Part shown: one piece after another, positions 23,967-34,825 of the stretch
How positions within the stretch are numbered: position 1 is the stretch's first letter
Layout: each line of letters begins with the position of its first letter
Assembly: GCF_918797505.1 (NCBI RefSeq)
Contig: NC_092795.1
Location: forward strand, 33,343,131 to 33,407,130
DNA: 64,000 nt
Reading direction: 5' to 3'
Source of the DNA: Bemisia tabaci
Lineage: Eukaryota; Arthropoda; Insecta; Hemiptera; Aleyrodidae
Position numbers and translations under genes: made by a program
Notes under the pieces: model-generated
Seen by the model: only the letters and a program-made list of their open reading frames with translations
Told to the model about the DNA's origin: nothing
Databases searched by the model: none

Positions 23967-25377
23967 CAATCGACTAATTATATTTCGTATCACTTGTGTC
24001 GTTAATCATAATTTTGAATCTGATCTTCTTACATGGTTCTACATGGTTCGTTCTTCTAACATGGTTGGCCTATTCTTTGCATGGTTATCAAGAACTTAAC
24101 TTGTGTTGGATTTCAACTTTTAATGTTGTAAAAAATGTATTAAATGATTTTAGCTCAATTTGGTAGAATGCCTGATGAGAAGTTGTAAATTTCATTGTTC
24201 CATGAATGCAACAAAATTAAATGATTCGAGTTTTCACGAGATTTAACAACAATGGAGTTGACGCGTTACTGAAAATATTTCGAAGCCTCCAGAGTGAGCT
24301 CCGTGTTGGGATCACAGAGCGAAGGTGCTAATTACACGCTGCGAGTTGAAAATCTCTGAAAGTTTTTTCACGCGGGAATGTCTCAGAAAAAGGCTCAGAC
24401 CGAGTACATTTCTAGACAAATACACGGCGACAGTGATGTAACATGTACGGTACTGGAATCTCTTGAGATGCAATGCATAATGACTGTGATGAAATCATTT
24501 TGATGCTTGGCATTGCTAAAGCTAGTAATGTTATATTCTCGCTCACTTATCTTGATTAAAAATCTTCTTAAATTTAATTTTAATCTTATCTTCTTAAATT
24601 TGAGCATAGGTATGTGATACATAATAATGTCGTTTCGGTTTAGATACTTAGCACCATACAGTGCGGTAGGATTCTATTTATTCTTAAGAACGTTGTTAAC
24701 AAGAAGAATTTGTTTCTTAAAAGAAAAACATCAGCTGTTAAAGTGCAGAAGAATCAAAGCAACCATCCACTGGGCTTCCCGGAGAATTCTAATGAAAGGA
24801 TGTAATGATTTGAACATCAATTTAAGCTGCCGTGAAATTTGTGTCGGCACGCCACTCTGAAACCAATTTCTTAATAGCTTTAAATTCTGTGCTTCCATAT
24901 TCCGCAGATGTTGCGATGATGTCAAACTGCGGGATTACTAAATATCTTTCGGGCGGCAGTGCTTATAAATTCTACTTGCGTCGAAAATGTGGATGTCAAT
25001 GAAGCCATGTTATTCAGAGGCCTTGTTATTCTTTATCGATCCCAGATAAATCTTTGTTTACTATCGAGAATTTCGTACATCAAAATCCGCGATTCCCTAT
25101 TGTTTTCCCTCCGATTTGCTTCAAAACACCTTGATTTCTCCCCACAGTCCAAAAACTTACAAAACAATGCATTTTTTTCTATTTTATAGGGACGAAATTT
25201 CAAAGCTTAGTTAAGGACGGACACCACGTGTAAAAAAGCCTATAGAATTAAACAATTAACCCCGGAGCAGAAAAGGAAGAATTTCCCTGTTTTTAACCCA
25301 AATCTGCCAGACGACGAGCCTTGAAATTGACTTGTGAACAAGAAATAAGTGTTTAAATTATTCACAATGCTTAAATG
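22695..25377. other. Unannotated stretch (apart from element T)
   Basis: A family-R fragment lies at about 23040-23160 (CATGCTTCCGCAGCAAAATTC) and an A run of about 36 bases at 23928-23963. No gene recognised; the frames at 23168-23491 and 24395-24860 have no domain. Confidence 0.45.
23649..23813. mobile_element. Palindromic MITE, family T
   Basis: The left end CAGAAAAATTCTTGAATTTG (then CCG) pairs with the right end CGGTAAATTCAAGAATATTT (then CTG). Inner words TCCGGAGTAAGAA and TTCTGGATTAAGAA also mirror loosely. About 165 bp, non-coding. Target duplication not resolved. Confidence 0.6.
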
Positions 25378-25607
25378 CACTGGAAAAAAAACATATTGGA
25401 TCTAGAGTCCGGACTCTTAAAAACATCGACAAGAAAAAATACTCTTGATTCAATCGGATTTTTTCTTAAATCAAGAACCAAGCCTCTTAATTTGAGCGGA
25501 TTTCCTTTTGATTCAAGCTTAACTCTGCGATTGAATCAAGAGTAATTTTTCCTCTCAATATTTTCAAGAGTATGGACTCTAGATCCAATGTGTTTTTTCC
25601 CCCAGTG
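25378..25607. mobile_element. MITE family A, copy 3
   Basis: The termini are CACTGGAAAAAAAACATATT and AATGTGTTTTTTCCCCCAGTG. The flanking dinucleotide is TG on both sides (AAATG before, TGG after). The centre is in the opposite orientation to copy 1 (AAGAACCAAGCCTCTTAATT). Confidence 0.85.
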
Positions 25608-26492
25608 TGGTTAAAGTACGAATAAATGGGTAACATCATTGGTGTAAAGTAACTTCCTCACGAATTGTATGTAACGTGTTGATGATACGTTTAGGAGTTG
25701 ATTCCGGAGCTTTTTGTGCAGTCAATCGTTTTCTAGGTAAGATTTTGAAGAAAAATCATTTGAAGTCTGTCATAATGCCAATTGATTCGATTTCCATTTT
25801 GAATTGGCACACATTATTTTTGTTAGAAAAGGCAACGTTGATCCATCGATCGGTGAGGTGGATCGGATCCTTCCTCGTGTCGAGGATTCCCGCCATTATT
25901 GGCGATCCGATGATCCGGTCAATTCGCTAATCCTGTTTGCTACGATTCCGCGACTACGCATCAACGCCTCAACGCGTAATCCGATTTCCGACACCGATCG
26001 CCAACCTCACAGCATTTGTGACGTCATCCAAACGCGAATAAATCCCTATTAAAACAAGGCGTTCGATAACCCATACTCGTCGTCCGGAGATAAATCCCGC
26101 CGGAAACTAAGTTTCCGGACCTTGCGAAACCTCTTTAAGGCAAGGTGTCTAGAATGGGCCACTGGATGGGCTATGAATTAAAGTACTACGGGACGCGCGA
26201 GTTATCTCTTTAAAATTTCACCAGGAAAACAAATCACTCAACGGAAAGTCTGTAAATTGACTTCTAAACAAGATATTAAGTTTTTGAGCAATTAACATTG
26301 GTTACATGGAAAAAATTCAAATGACGTCATTGGTATCTCGTTCAAGAGTTAGTTTCCGCAATTCTCATCGTGTGAATAATTCTTTAAGCGAGATTTTGAA
26401 GAAAAAATATGTGACGTTTATTTCAAGTTCAAATCTTGTCTAGTGGCCCATTCTTGAATTGTGTTTCGTTCCCTGATACTTTCCTCATGATT

Positions 26493-26523
<31 letters not shown>

Positions 26524-27335
26524 ATGAAATCCCGGAATCTACTATCGTTTTCTTCAAGAACTGATTCTAAAATTAAGAAAAACCAACATTTAATATCCAT
26601 ATTTATGATAGTTTGGGACGGTTTCAACGTGAGCTAGTAAATTAAAAATACGATCTCGCAAAGATGGGAGAACGGAGCCTGCGTAGGAACATGAAGCGTG
26701 ACTTTATATCACCGATGTCTATCGATAAAGTAGAAATTCCCAGTTACTGGCACTCATTTTAAGACATATCCATGATTTTTTTTCGTTTACTGGTGGATAC
26801 CACCGCCCAGAACCCAACGCCATTCTCAAACTTAGTTATCCTCCGAGCTATCTTGAAGTCGTAGTAGTATTCAGAATTTCGACGGTCGAAACGTGCGGTC
26901 AAAACAGGAGCAAATCAGGGTTCGTTCTAACAAGTTTAATTTGTTCGTTAAATTCTTTAAAATTGCATTACGTTCATCGAGAAACGTGCACTGGCAGAAT
27001 AAATAAACCGCAGACTTTGATCCTGAGTCGGAAGCTTAAACTATTAAGCTTGTATCATTGTCGTTAGAAGACTAATCCTAATGCACTCTCGGGTGCAGTA
27101 TTTAGACGGTGAGGCCTTCATTCACACTGGGATGTCAAGTTTGACAGCATGTGCTGCAAGCGGAGTTAAAGCTTGTGTTGTTACTGCGGTTGCTGATTGC
27201 AAGTAGCTCGGCAGAGTTGCAACATCGAGCTAACGATCGGTGCAACAACTGAAAAAAGGCGCGCTCTTACTTTTCTACTACTCCTGCGTTAAAGTCTCCG
27301 GGGAACACGTGTTGATGACTTGATGACTGACAAAT
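25608..27335. other. Unannotated stretch (apart from element Y)
   Basis: No gene recognised. It contains a CpG-rich patch at 25850-26050 and a T run at 26498-26523. The frame around 25676-25930 ends its first part in a donor-like AGGTAAGA, but lies in sequence that resembles element Y (GATTTTGAAGAAAAA), so I do not call it a gene. Confidence 0.4.
26150..26456. mobile_element. Palindromic MITE, family Y
   Basis: The left terminus TAGAATGGGCCACTGGATGG pairs with the right terminus TCTAGTGGCCCATTCTTG. The body has TTGACTTCTAAACAAGATATT and GAGATTTTGAAGAAAAAATA. Similar body words at 25325-25375 and 25738-25760 suggest a second, end-less copy into which element A3 inserted. Confidence 0.6.
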
Positions 27336-27474
27336 GGACTGCCATTTTGCAATTTGGAACTATATATTCTGGCTCTTCTGGAAAATCACTTCGTGTGCAA
27401 AGGGAAACTAATGGCACATACGTTGTTTTTAAACCGGGCTAAAATTTATAGTTCCAAATTGCAAAATGTAGTCC
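27336..27474. mobile_element. Palindromic MITE, family V
   Basis: GGACTGCCATTTTGCAATTT, continuing to GGAACTATA, pairs with the inverse ATAGTTCCAAATTGCAAAAT, continuing to GTAGTCC. The arms are about 30 bp, total 139 bp. Seen once; the ends may extend further. Confidence 0.6.
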
Positions 27475-30321
27475 AAAAGCAAGTCCTGCTCGTGTAAAAA
27501 ACGTATGTGTTCAATGTTGTATGTTTCGGACTGAACAATCGTCATTTTTAGACGCAAGAATGTGAAAATTATCATTTTACGATGTGCTCTCACTTTTCTT
27601 GCATGCGCGTGCAGACATTTAATGATGGGCAAATGAGCCCTGAATGCGAACACGGGAAAGATGATGCACAGAAAATGGCTCATTTTTCATTTTTTGAGCC
27701 TGAGATGTATTTTTCTCTTTTCTATTTCATTTCTCTCTTATTCTTTTTGCCATCTGTGGGCAATCTTGCCATATTTATAAAATTCTTTTGAACTTTCGAA
27801 CCTTACTTAATACTTACGACAAAATTATTTCTTTTACATTGGACCTTTCTGAATTTGTGTTAATTTATTTTAATTTAATTATTATTATTATTATTTTAAT
27901 TCTTAATTTAATCCGACAATTCTGAATTTTCCCTCAAAAAAAAAAAAAAAACTGAAGTTCTGCTGTCAGGGATATTCGGCGGAAGTTCCGTTTCATTTGA
28001 ATACAACAATTGTTCGGTGCATATTCCCAGAATTATATTATCCTGCATCCCGCATCAAAAACACAGTAAAACTATACTGAAGACGACGAAGTCACGAGAC
28101 TTGTTATTATGAATACCGAGAGGTTCCGGTTATTGATTTTGGAAAAATCCGCTGGTTATGATTCCACGGCATTCGGCGTGCCTCTTTGAGGTAGAGACAT
28201 CGACGTTTAACAGTGTTCATTTCATATATTCATCTCTTCCAATCGATTGAATCATGAGCGCAGAATTGGATGGCCGTTTGAATATGGCAGCGACGAAGTT
28301 GGGCCGTCAGAGATCGATCGCACGTCAATTTATCACTGGAGCGACAGGGAAGCGGGGCGGTAGAATGGAGCCCAAACGAGTTCATTGAGTCGACAACTGG
28401 AGCGATAATGAAACTGACAGGCTACCAATTCACCATCCACCGGTAATGTTGCACTTGCTCCGCGCATGACCATACATGCATGTGGCATGCGTCCCTGCAC
28501 CGAACGCGAACAGCGACGGATCCCTACAATTGAAGGCCATACGACGAGGAAAATGTAATGGAAGCAGACCAGGCTCGTTGAATGCTCTGGGAACAGTTTC
28601 TTGCAGGGTAATGAGTTTCCTAGGATTTTAAAATGTGACCGGATCTGCGAAAAGGGACTTTATCTCCCAAGGGAAAACTTTCCGTGAGAGCCAAATTTCG
28701 AAAAAAAAAAAGAGTTCTTTGATGAATTTGAGTTCTCAGCGGGAACTCGAGACCTTTAAAACCAGTTACGACCAATTTCTTTTCTTTCTAACCGGATGTG
28801 GTTCTTTTTCTGTGTGAATGTTAGAGTCCTTCAATTTGGAGGGGGGGGGGGGGGGGGGGGGAGAGATTCATTGGCCTATGTGTCGAGTCGGAACCTACAG
28901 TCGTCCGTAGACATCATCGCGGGATTGGTGCGTCCATGCTCTAGGCTTCCAAATTATCAGGGATTAAGGCAGAGTAGAATCTGTTACTGCAGATCCATTC
29001 GTCAGTTCCCTCTGAAAAAACCTAGAACTTAGGAAGTGTCAGTCTTGGAACTTTAGGACATCATATCTCCCTCAGTTTTTGAGCTTTACGGGTCAAAATA
29101 TGCGCCAAAATGTGAAGATTTCGTTGCCCTGTGCAGTGGTGCCAAAAACTCAAATTTGAATTTTCGGAAGATAAGACCCCTTTTCACAGACCCGGTCACA
29201 GATGTCTTACGCTTTTATGACTTTTTAACGAGGGTTTTTCTTGTGATTTTAGTCACATTTTCATGACAAGAACTGGACTGAGTTAAGCAAAAATCGCATT
29301 TTGGAATACAAGGATTTAGGGGTAGTTTTGAAAATTCTTCTTTTCGGTTCGAACCTGATGCAAGTTGATGTGTTTCTTTTAAACTCAACACACCTGTTAC
29401 TCTTAGACCTTCGGATTTCCATTAAACGAGAGAAACAGTCGCACAAAATTACGCTTACCAAAGTTCTGAACTTCCACTCTTCAATTGTTAAACGTACGCC
29501 TTTGCACGAATAGCTCTATGATCCACAACTTAGTGCAATGGTGGGTTGCGTTAGTACCCGTTCCTCGAAGAAAAAAGCCCCCCAAAGGTCCCCGAAGTGG
29601 GGGCAACGGTAGGCTGCGTACACAGAAAATGCATTTACTCAAACTTTCGAAGTTGATTTGCGTAAGTCAAGCCCGTATAATTTGATCTGCGGTTAGTGAT
29701 CCGTTTCATATGGATCTTGAGGCGGGTCCGCTAATCAGCGCGGCTATGATACGTGATCGGAGATCGGCCAACCAACCTATCGACGATTCTGGCGACCTCT
29801 CACCAAGGCCCCACGCCGAGGGCCCACGGGATCGATCCGATCGCATTTCGATAATCCATTATTTATGAGAATGCGCGTACATGTGTACTCGCGCCAACTA
29901 ACCGTGTTCAATACCAATTAATCATGTATCCATAAGATACATTATTTAGGATTTTGCAGGGTATCTGCTGACTAGCAAGGCAGAAAAAAAGTTCCCAGGC
30001 TGTTGAAGCTTTTCTCTGACTAGAATGACCAGAATTCCCCGACTTTTCATGGAGTCATATTATAAGGGTATAGAAATAGAAATGAAAAATGTTTGCCATT
30101 AATTTAACGTGAAATTCGCGATCGAGGCACTCTGTTAAGACCGTACAGTCCTCGACAGAAAACCACGTACACGGACCGGGAAAGTGAAAACGCCCTCAAT
30201 TGCTTGTGTATACAACACGGACATCCGTAAAGCACGAATAGTTGCATCAAGGCGTTGTCATATGAAGAGAGCGCTGAGTGTTGAGTATCGCGCTTTATCG
30301 TGATTATCATTTTCCATCTTA
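27475..30321. other. Unannotated stretch
   Basis: About 2.8 kb with no gene recognised. Notable are TTATTATTATTATT at about 27880-27895 and a 21-base G run at 28841-28861. A CpG-rich piece lies at about 29690-29870. CCCTGA-type family-R words occur near 29965-30050. Confidence 0.45.
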
Positions 30322-30408
30322 GTTTATAACAACCACTCGTTTCAACCAATAGGGTTGCTTTATTTTCTCTTTATATTCATTGCCTACCAATTTCATTAAT
30401 CAGCCCGC
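30322..30408. mobile_element. MITE family C, copy 3 (right end only)
   Basis: It matches the last ~87 bp of C: AACCACTCGTTTCAACCAAT, AGGGTTGCTTTATT, CCAATTTCATTAATCAGCCC, GC. The left two thirds are missing. Confidence 0.75.
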
Positions 30409-31035
30409 AGACGCATACGCCAACACGCCTACCGATCTACTGACCACTCGCGAACTTACGTTGAAATTGAATTTCAGAGGGCGATTAGCGGCCGAAATCC
30501 CCTGCGGCGGTCATCAACATCAACGCGAAACGATTTCCGGAGCCCCGCCCCGAAAGGACACCTTGCTTCTCTGGGCCCACACCTCGCCACCTCGCGTGAG
30601 CCACCGTGTATCATGTCGTGTCAACGGTGTGTCAACACGTTTCATAACCCCGCGTTCGCTCCAATTCCACACGGGAGCGGGGCGGGGAGGCGACGAGAGA
30701 CGAAAATAATCCTCTTTTCCTCCTCGATGGGGGGGGGGGGGGGCACGCTTCATCGGTCCAACTTACTTCGCACCCAGGATTAGGACCGGGGGGGGGGGGG
30801 GGGCGCTTCGATAACCTCGAATCGGCAATGAAATGAACGGTCACAGCGCCGGGGCCCCGGACGCCACGCATGGTGTGATTGGAAGAGGCATCACACCGAT
30901 GGGTAAGTTTTCAAAAGCGCAAATTTTCCTTTTGCGCTTTTGGGGTGGTGGAAGTCGGGAGTCGTTTGCGCAAGTAGGTGCTCTTCAAAGCGAATTAATC
31001 AATGCTAGAAATCTGATTGCAATGTGACAACGTTG
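30409..31035. other. GC-rich region with two long G runs
   Basis: G runs lie at 30729-30743 and 30788-30803, and the whole piece is CpG-rich. It directly precedes and includes the candidate exon at 30833, so it could be a promoter and leader, but several open frames on both strands here reflect composition only. Confidence 0.4.
30833..30902 (+). CDS. Weak candidate first coding exon
   Basis: ATG (preceded by GGCAATGAA) opens 23 codons, MNGHSAGAPDATHGVIGRG then ITPM, ending at a consensus donor GGTAAGTTTT (GT at 30903, phase 1). It sits at the edge of a GC-rich patch, as a first exon might. There is no recognisable motif, no hydrophobic signal and no assigned second exon. If unspliced, the frame continues to a stop at about 31025. 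It may equally be a chance ATG/donor pair in GC-rich DNA. Confidence 0.22.
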
Positions 31036-31199
31036 CATGGCGTGGCGAGCTTTGCGATTTATCGATTGATCTGCCCTTGGAACCTGAGGATCAGTATCGA
31101 TAAACAGGGTTTTCGCGACGAACACTTTAACAACCGATTTTTTACCATAATTCCAAAGCGGGAAAAATAGAAAATCGATCATTTACGCCTTTCCGCTGC
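31036..31199. mobile_element. hAT-like MITE family D, copy 4 (worn)
   Basis: The left end CATGGCGTGGCGAGCTTTGC and right end TTTACGCCTTTCCGCTG have several mutations. The central hairpin is degraded to GGTTTTCGCGACGAACAC. Paired ATCGAT words remain. No duplication is visible. Confidence 0.7.
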
Positions 31200-32731
31200 C
31201 TCACGCGGACGAACGAGAGCTCTATATACTTCGAGGCGAGATTTATTTGATAATATCGCCTGAGGATGACTCAAGACCAAAGAGTTGATCAACTGAAAAA
31301 CCGATCTTACACCTAATTTCCAAAAACTCGCCTAGCAAAGTGCTCACCCCGACATTCATCATACATCATTAGGCAAAATTTATTTGATTTCTTGCTCAAC
31401 CAGTAGCTCATCGACCATCATTAGGTGAAAAATAGCGTGGACGTCCAAGCTTAACTTTTTCATCACCCGATTACGTTGCTCGATTGTCGGTGCGAGGTCT
31501 TTCTAAATCCCGTTGTTTCCCGGGTTTTCGAGGCCCTAGACTCGATGTTCTCCCTAGTCTCACGAGGAAGCCCTTGTTCATGACTGTATTGATGCCTTGG
31601 CTGAAACCTTCATCACTGTCTCGGCGCGTCTGTCCGCGGGGCCTCCGGGCAGGCCGCGTCCGCGTCCGTCTCGTTGAGCGATGCCTGAAACCAGTTCCAT
31701 TTGACCATTCCCGTCACCCAACGCCCCGCGCCCGATCCTTTAAGCGGGTAACTAGGCTGACAGCTGCCTCCGTCAGATTCAAAGTAGTTGCGATAGGAAT
31801 GCTCCAGCAACTGTACTAAGACTATTAAGGATGTAATACGTAATTTACCCATGTCTGTGAAACTTACTAATTTATTTCTTGTAAATTGATTTATGAAATA
31901 AAAAAATTGGTATTCAAACGCGCCAATGCTCCTTAAAGCATAAGCGGATCATAGGGGTAGGAGGCGTGCCCCCCTTTATTATTATAATTATTTTTAGGTT
32001 TTTTTGGGCTTTTCACGCAATTGACTGTTTATTTTTTAAAAGACCAACGTGAAAAATATGAGAAACTGGAAAAAAAAATTTAAAAAATAAGAAAAAAAGA
32101 AGAACAAGAGAAAAGGAGAACAAGTTCAAAGTCGAACGACTCCATCAGGTCCATAGAGTTCTCTGTGTACTCTATGATCAGGTCCTACAACCTAAGAAGT
32201 TGAAACAGATATTGAGAGGATAGTAGTTGTGACATTTTTCACGATTAAAATGTAGTTTATTCGAAGACATCAATATCTCAATATTTTCAAAATAAAAAAA
32301 AAATGCTACCAATTTCCGGGTTATTAAAACTCAATATCTGTGGAGAACGTCATCGTGGGCTCGATCGTGGTAAAATCTGACATTTATAAACCATTTTATT
32401 CAGAAAAATAAGAAACATGATGAAAAACGAGGCTCGGTGCTCGGAATCATTCGAAAATGAACGGCTTGATTGTTCCTTCCACAATCTCACTCAGGTAATT
32501 ACTCACAACTAGAGAATTGACTCTTTGACAAGTTAATGCCCATCACCTATCGCTGTTTGAGAGACCCACCGGCGCGGCCGGCACCGGCCTCGCGTTGACC
32601 CTAACGCAGTAAATCAAATTAGAGCGCCGCAGAGATGATTGATCCAATTATTAATCTAAGACTTCCCGCAAGCTGTACGGTGTACGCTATTTGCGAGCAG
32701 TGATCGCGAACCACACACACTGATTACCATC
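31200..32731. other. Unannotated stretch
   Basis: No gene recognised. There is a purine-rich low-complexity run at about 32055-32126 and a C-rich patch with an open frame at 31484-31819 that shows no domain. Confidence 0.45.
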
Positions 32732-32893
32732 CAGGGCGCGGCGTGAATGATCGATTGTCGATATTTCCCCATTTGAAGCTATGGTAAAGAATCGATTCTT
32801 AAGGTGCTCGCTGTGAGCACCCTGTTTATCGACCTTTTTCTTTATTGTTAAATGGCAGATAAATGGTTATATAGCAAAGCACGCCAACCTACT
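32732..32893. mobile_element. hAT-like MITE family D, copy 5 (worn)
   Basis: The left part is CAGGGCGCGGCGTGAATGAT and the right part CAAAGCACGCCAACCTACTA. The centre is a compensated variant of the hairpin, GGTGCTCGCTGTGAGCACC, in which both arms changed so that pairing is kept. Confidence 0.75.
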
Positions 32894-33558
32894 ACAACCA
32901 TCCCAAAGATTGCCTTACTTCTATTCGGGTGGGTTACAACTTACAACACACGAGGAAAGTCCTTTGATTATCATGACTGTAATCTCTCTCTCCAGTCAAA
33001 AGTCTTCTTAGAATGCGATTCAAGCATTTCTGTCGCAGTGCTCATTACATTGACTCTTCAACGAGTATCAACCCAGTCAAGTGCGCCTTCATTTTTTAGT
33101 ACAACTGAACGTGCAACTAATAAGACATTCCAGTTGGTTTGTGGTATAGAAGTGATGACAATAAAGTGGCTTCCACAGAGGATGGACCACGCATGCAAGC
33201 AAAACGCAATGCGCGCCTTCAATTTTGTCTGGTAGGCCACGAACCATTCCCCGAGTCGAAATAGTGGCATGCTTAGTTAAAGCACGAAATTGAAGGCGCG
33301 GTTCATGAGGGCGCGGACAATGCGCGAAATATTTTACTCAAAAGAGTGGGCTCTGAATTCTTTCTTGATAATACATTTCTGAGAAACTTTCTTTAATTGT
33401 TCATTCATTGTCAATTATTTACTATACATTATCTTCAATTCTGCTGAAAGGCAGTTGTTGTCCATCATTTACCTTGGACTAAATGGTTGAACTGATTGTG
33501 AGCCACTATGGTGCGACTTTTGAAAATAATTTCAGGACCTCCATGGCAAATCGGAATA
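32894..33558. other. Unannotated stretch
   Basis: No gene recognised. A small inverted pair, GCGCGCCTTCAATTTTGTC at 33212-33230 against GAAATTGAAGGCGCGG at 33286-33301, may be the ends of a short unidentified element. Confidence 0.4.
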
Positions 33559-33832
33559 GACCGTATTCGATAATGGTTCGATGTATCGTTTGGTTCAAAA
33601 CAATAGAACATAACCTCAAACCAAACTATTAGGATTTAAGTTGGAAAAGCTGAAAATGAGAAAATTTCTAACAATTTCACTTTGCATTGGCATTTGGTGC
33701 TCAAAAAAATATAACATTTGTTACAAAAGACCTGTTCCCTCCGATTTCTAAATTGGTTTTTGAGGCTATGTTTATGTTTTGAACCAATCGATATCGATAC
33801 AATCTCACCTGTTTGATGTATCGAATACGATC
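33559..33832 (+). mobile_element. TA-flanked MITE family I, copy 1
   Basis: The termini are GACCGTATTCGATAATGG and the inverse TATCGAATACGATC, with TA directly on both sides. The body matches the copy at 58122-58395 throughout (ATGTATCGTTTGGTTCAAAA, CTAACAATTTCACTTT, GATTTCTAAATTG). A TA target duplication is typical of Tc1/mariner-type elements; no transposase is present. Confidence 0.8.
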
Positions 33833-34333
33833 TATTATTCTCGACTTCCGAACTTACTAAAAAAAACATTTTTTTTTTTTTTTTTGGGGGGGGGGGGGGG
33901 TTCCCAAACCTACAGGCATTCTGGAAAACGCAGTTCAAAGACACGTCACGGTATTCAGAGAACCTGGGGGCGAATTTCGAATTTGTCACTGTGAACTTGA
34001 TCGCGCTGAAATCAGTGCAAAGCGATCGCGGCGTTGCCAAACCGCAGACCGTAGCTTCTTGCGCGAGCTTTGAAATTTATTCTGCGCGCGTCACGGTGGA
34101 ATCTGACGATCCAAGCCGAATAAGACGCGGGAGTATGTGTGGAAACCGTTCGAAAACGTTCAGCTTTTTATTAGGATGTCGATCGCGTAATGTGCGCGTC
34201 GCGACGCCATGTCATTGAAGTGTAGCAAAATCAGCAATAAAATATATTTTTTTCAGGAGACCGCGAAAATTTGGATGGAATTCTTCGAACGAGACACACC
34301 CTGAAAAACATATTTAAAGTCACTTTTGAAATA
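33833..34333. other. Unannotated stretch with a T17-G15 run
   Basis: A run of about 17 T followed by 15 G lies at 33869-33900. The rest is CpG-rich without a recognisable frame. Confidence 0.4.
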
Positions 34334-34563
34334 CACTGGAAAAAAAAAAACACATTGGATCTAGAGTTCAGACTCTTGAAAACATTGACAAGAAAAAATG
34401 CTCTTGATTCAATCGGATTTGTGCTTGAATCAAAACGAAATCCACTTAAATTAAGAGGCTTGGTTCTTGATTAAAGCTAGATTCTGATTGAATCAAGAGT
34501 ACTTTTTCTTGTCGATGTTTTTAAGAGTCTGGACTCTAGATCCAATGTGTTTTTTTTCCAGTG
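34334..34563. mobile_element. MITE family A, copy 4 (most intact)
   Basis: The termini are CACTGGAAAAAAAAAACACA and TGTGTTTTTTTTCCAGTG, flanked by TA on both sides. The arms run TTGGATCTAGAGTTCAGACT to about 34428 on the left and from about 34470 on the right. A good reference copy for the family. Confidence 0.9.
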
Positions 34564-34698
34564 TAGGTTACGCAGTCCATCGATTTTCGAAGTTCATTTT
34601 ACGAACCAACATATTTAATAAATTGAATCGAATGTTTCACTTCTGCATGTGCTAACTGCATGTAGTTGGAAAATGCTTGACGCGCTCAGAATTTTCTG

Positions 34699-34825
34699 CA
34701 CTGGAATAGAGAGTTGCTTAGATCTAGAGTTCAGACTTTGACAAGAAAAGATAATCAAGAGTATTTTTTCTTGTCTATGTTTTAAAAGTCTGGACTCTAG
34801 ACCCAAGCGACTTTTTTTTCCAGTG
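34699..34825. mobile_element. Short variant of MITE family A (copy 5)
   Basis: Only 127 bp: the centre and inner arms are missing, leaving CACTGGAATAGAGAGTTGCT, the GATCTAGAGTTCAGAC word, and the inverse ending CAAGCGACTTTTTTTTCCAGTG. The outer word is AGTTGCTTAGATC instead of ACATTGGATC. The right end of copy 7 (CAAGCGCC) shows the same change, so a subfamily exists. The flanks do not match. Confidence 0.8.

Noticed and set aside
25676..25930. Open frame with an internal donor-like AGGTAAGA
   Set aside because: It lies in sequence similar to MITE family Y and has no acceptor or domain support.
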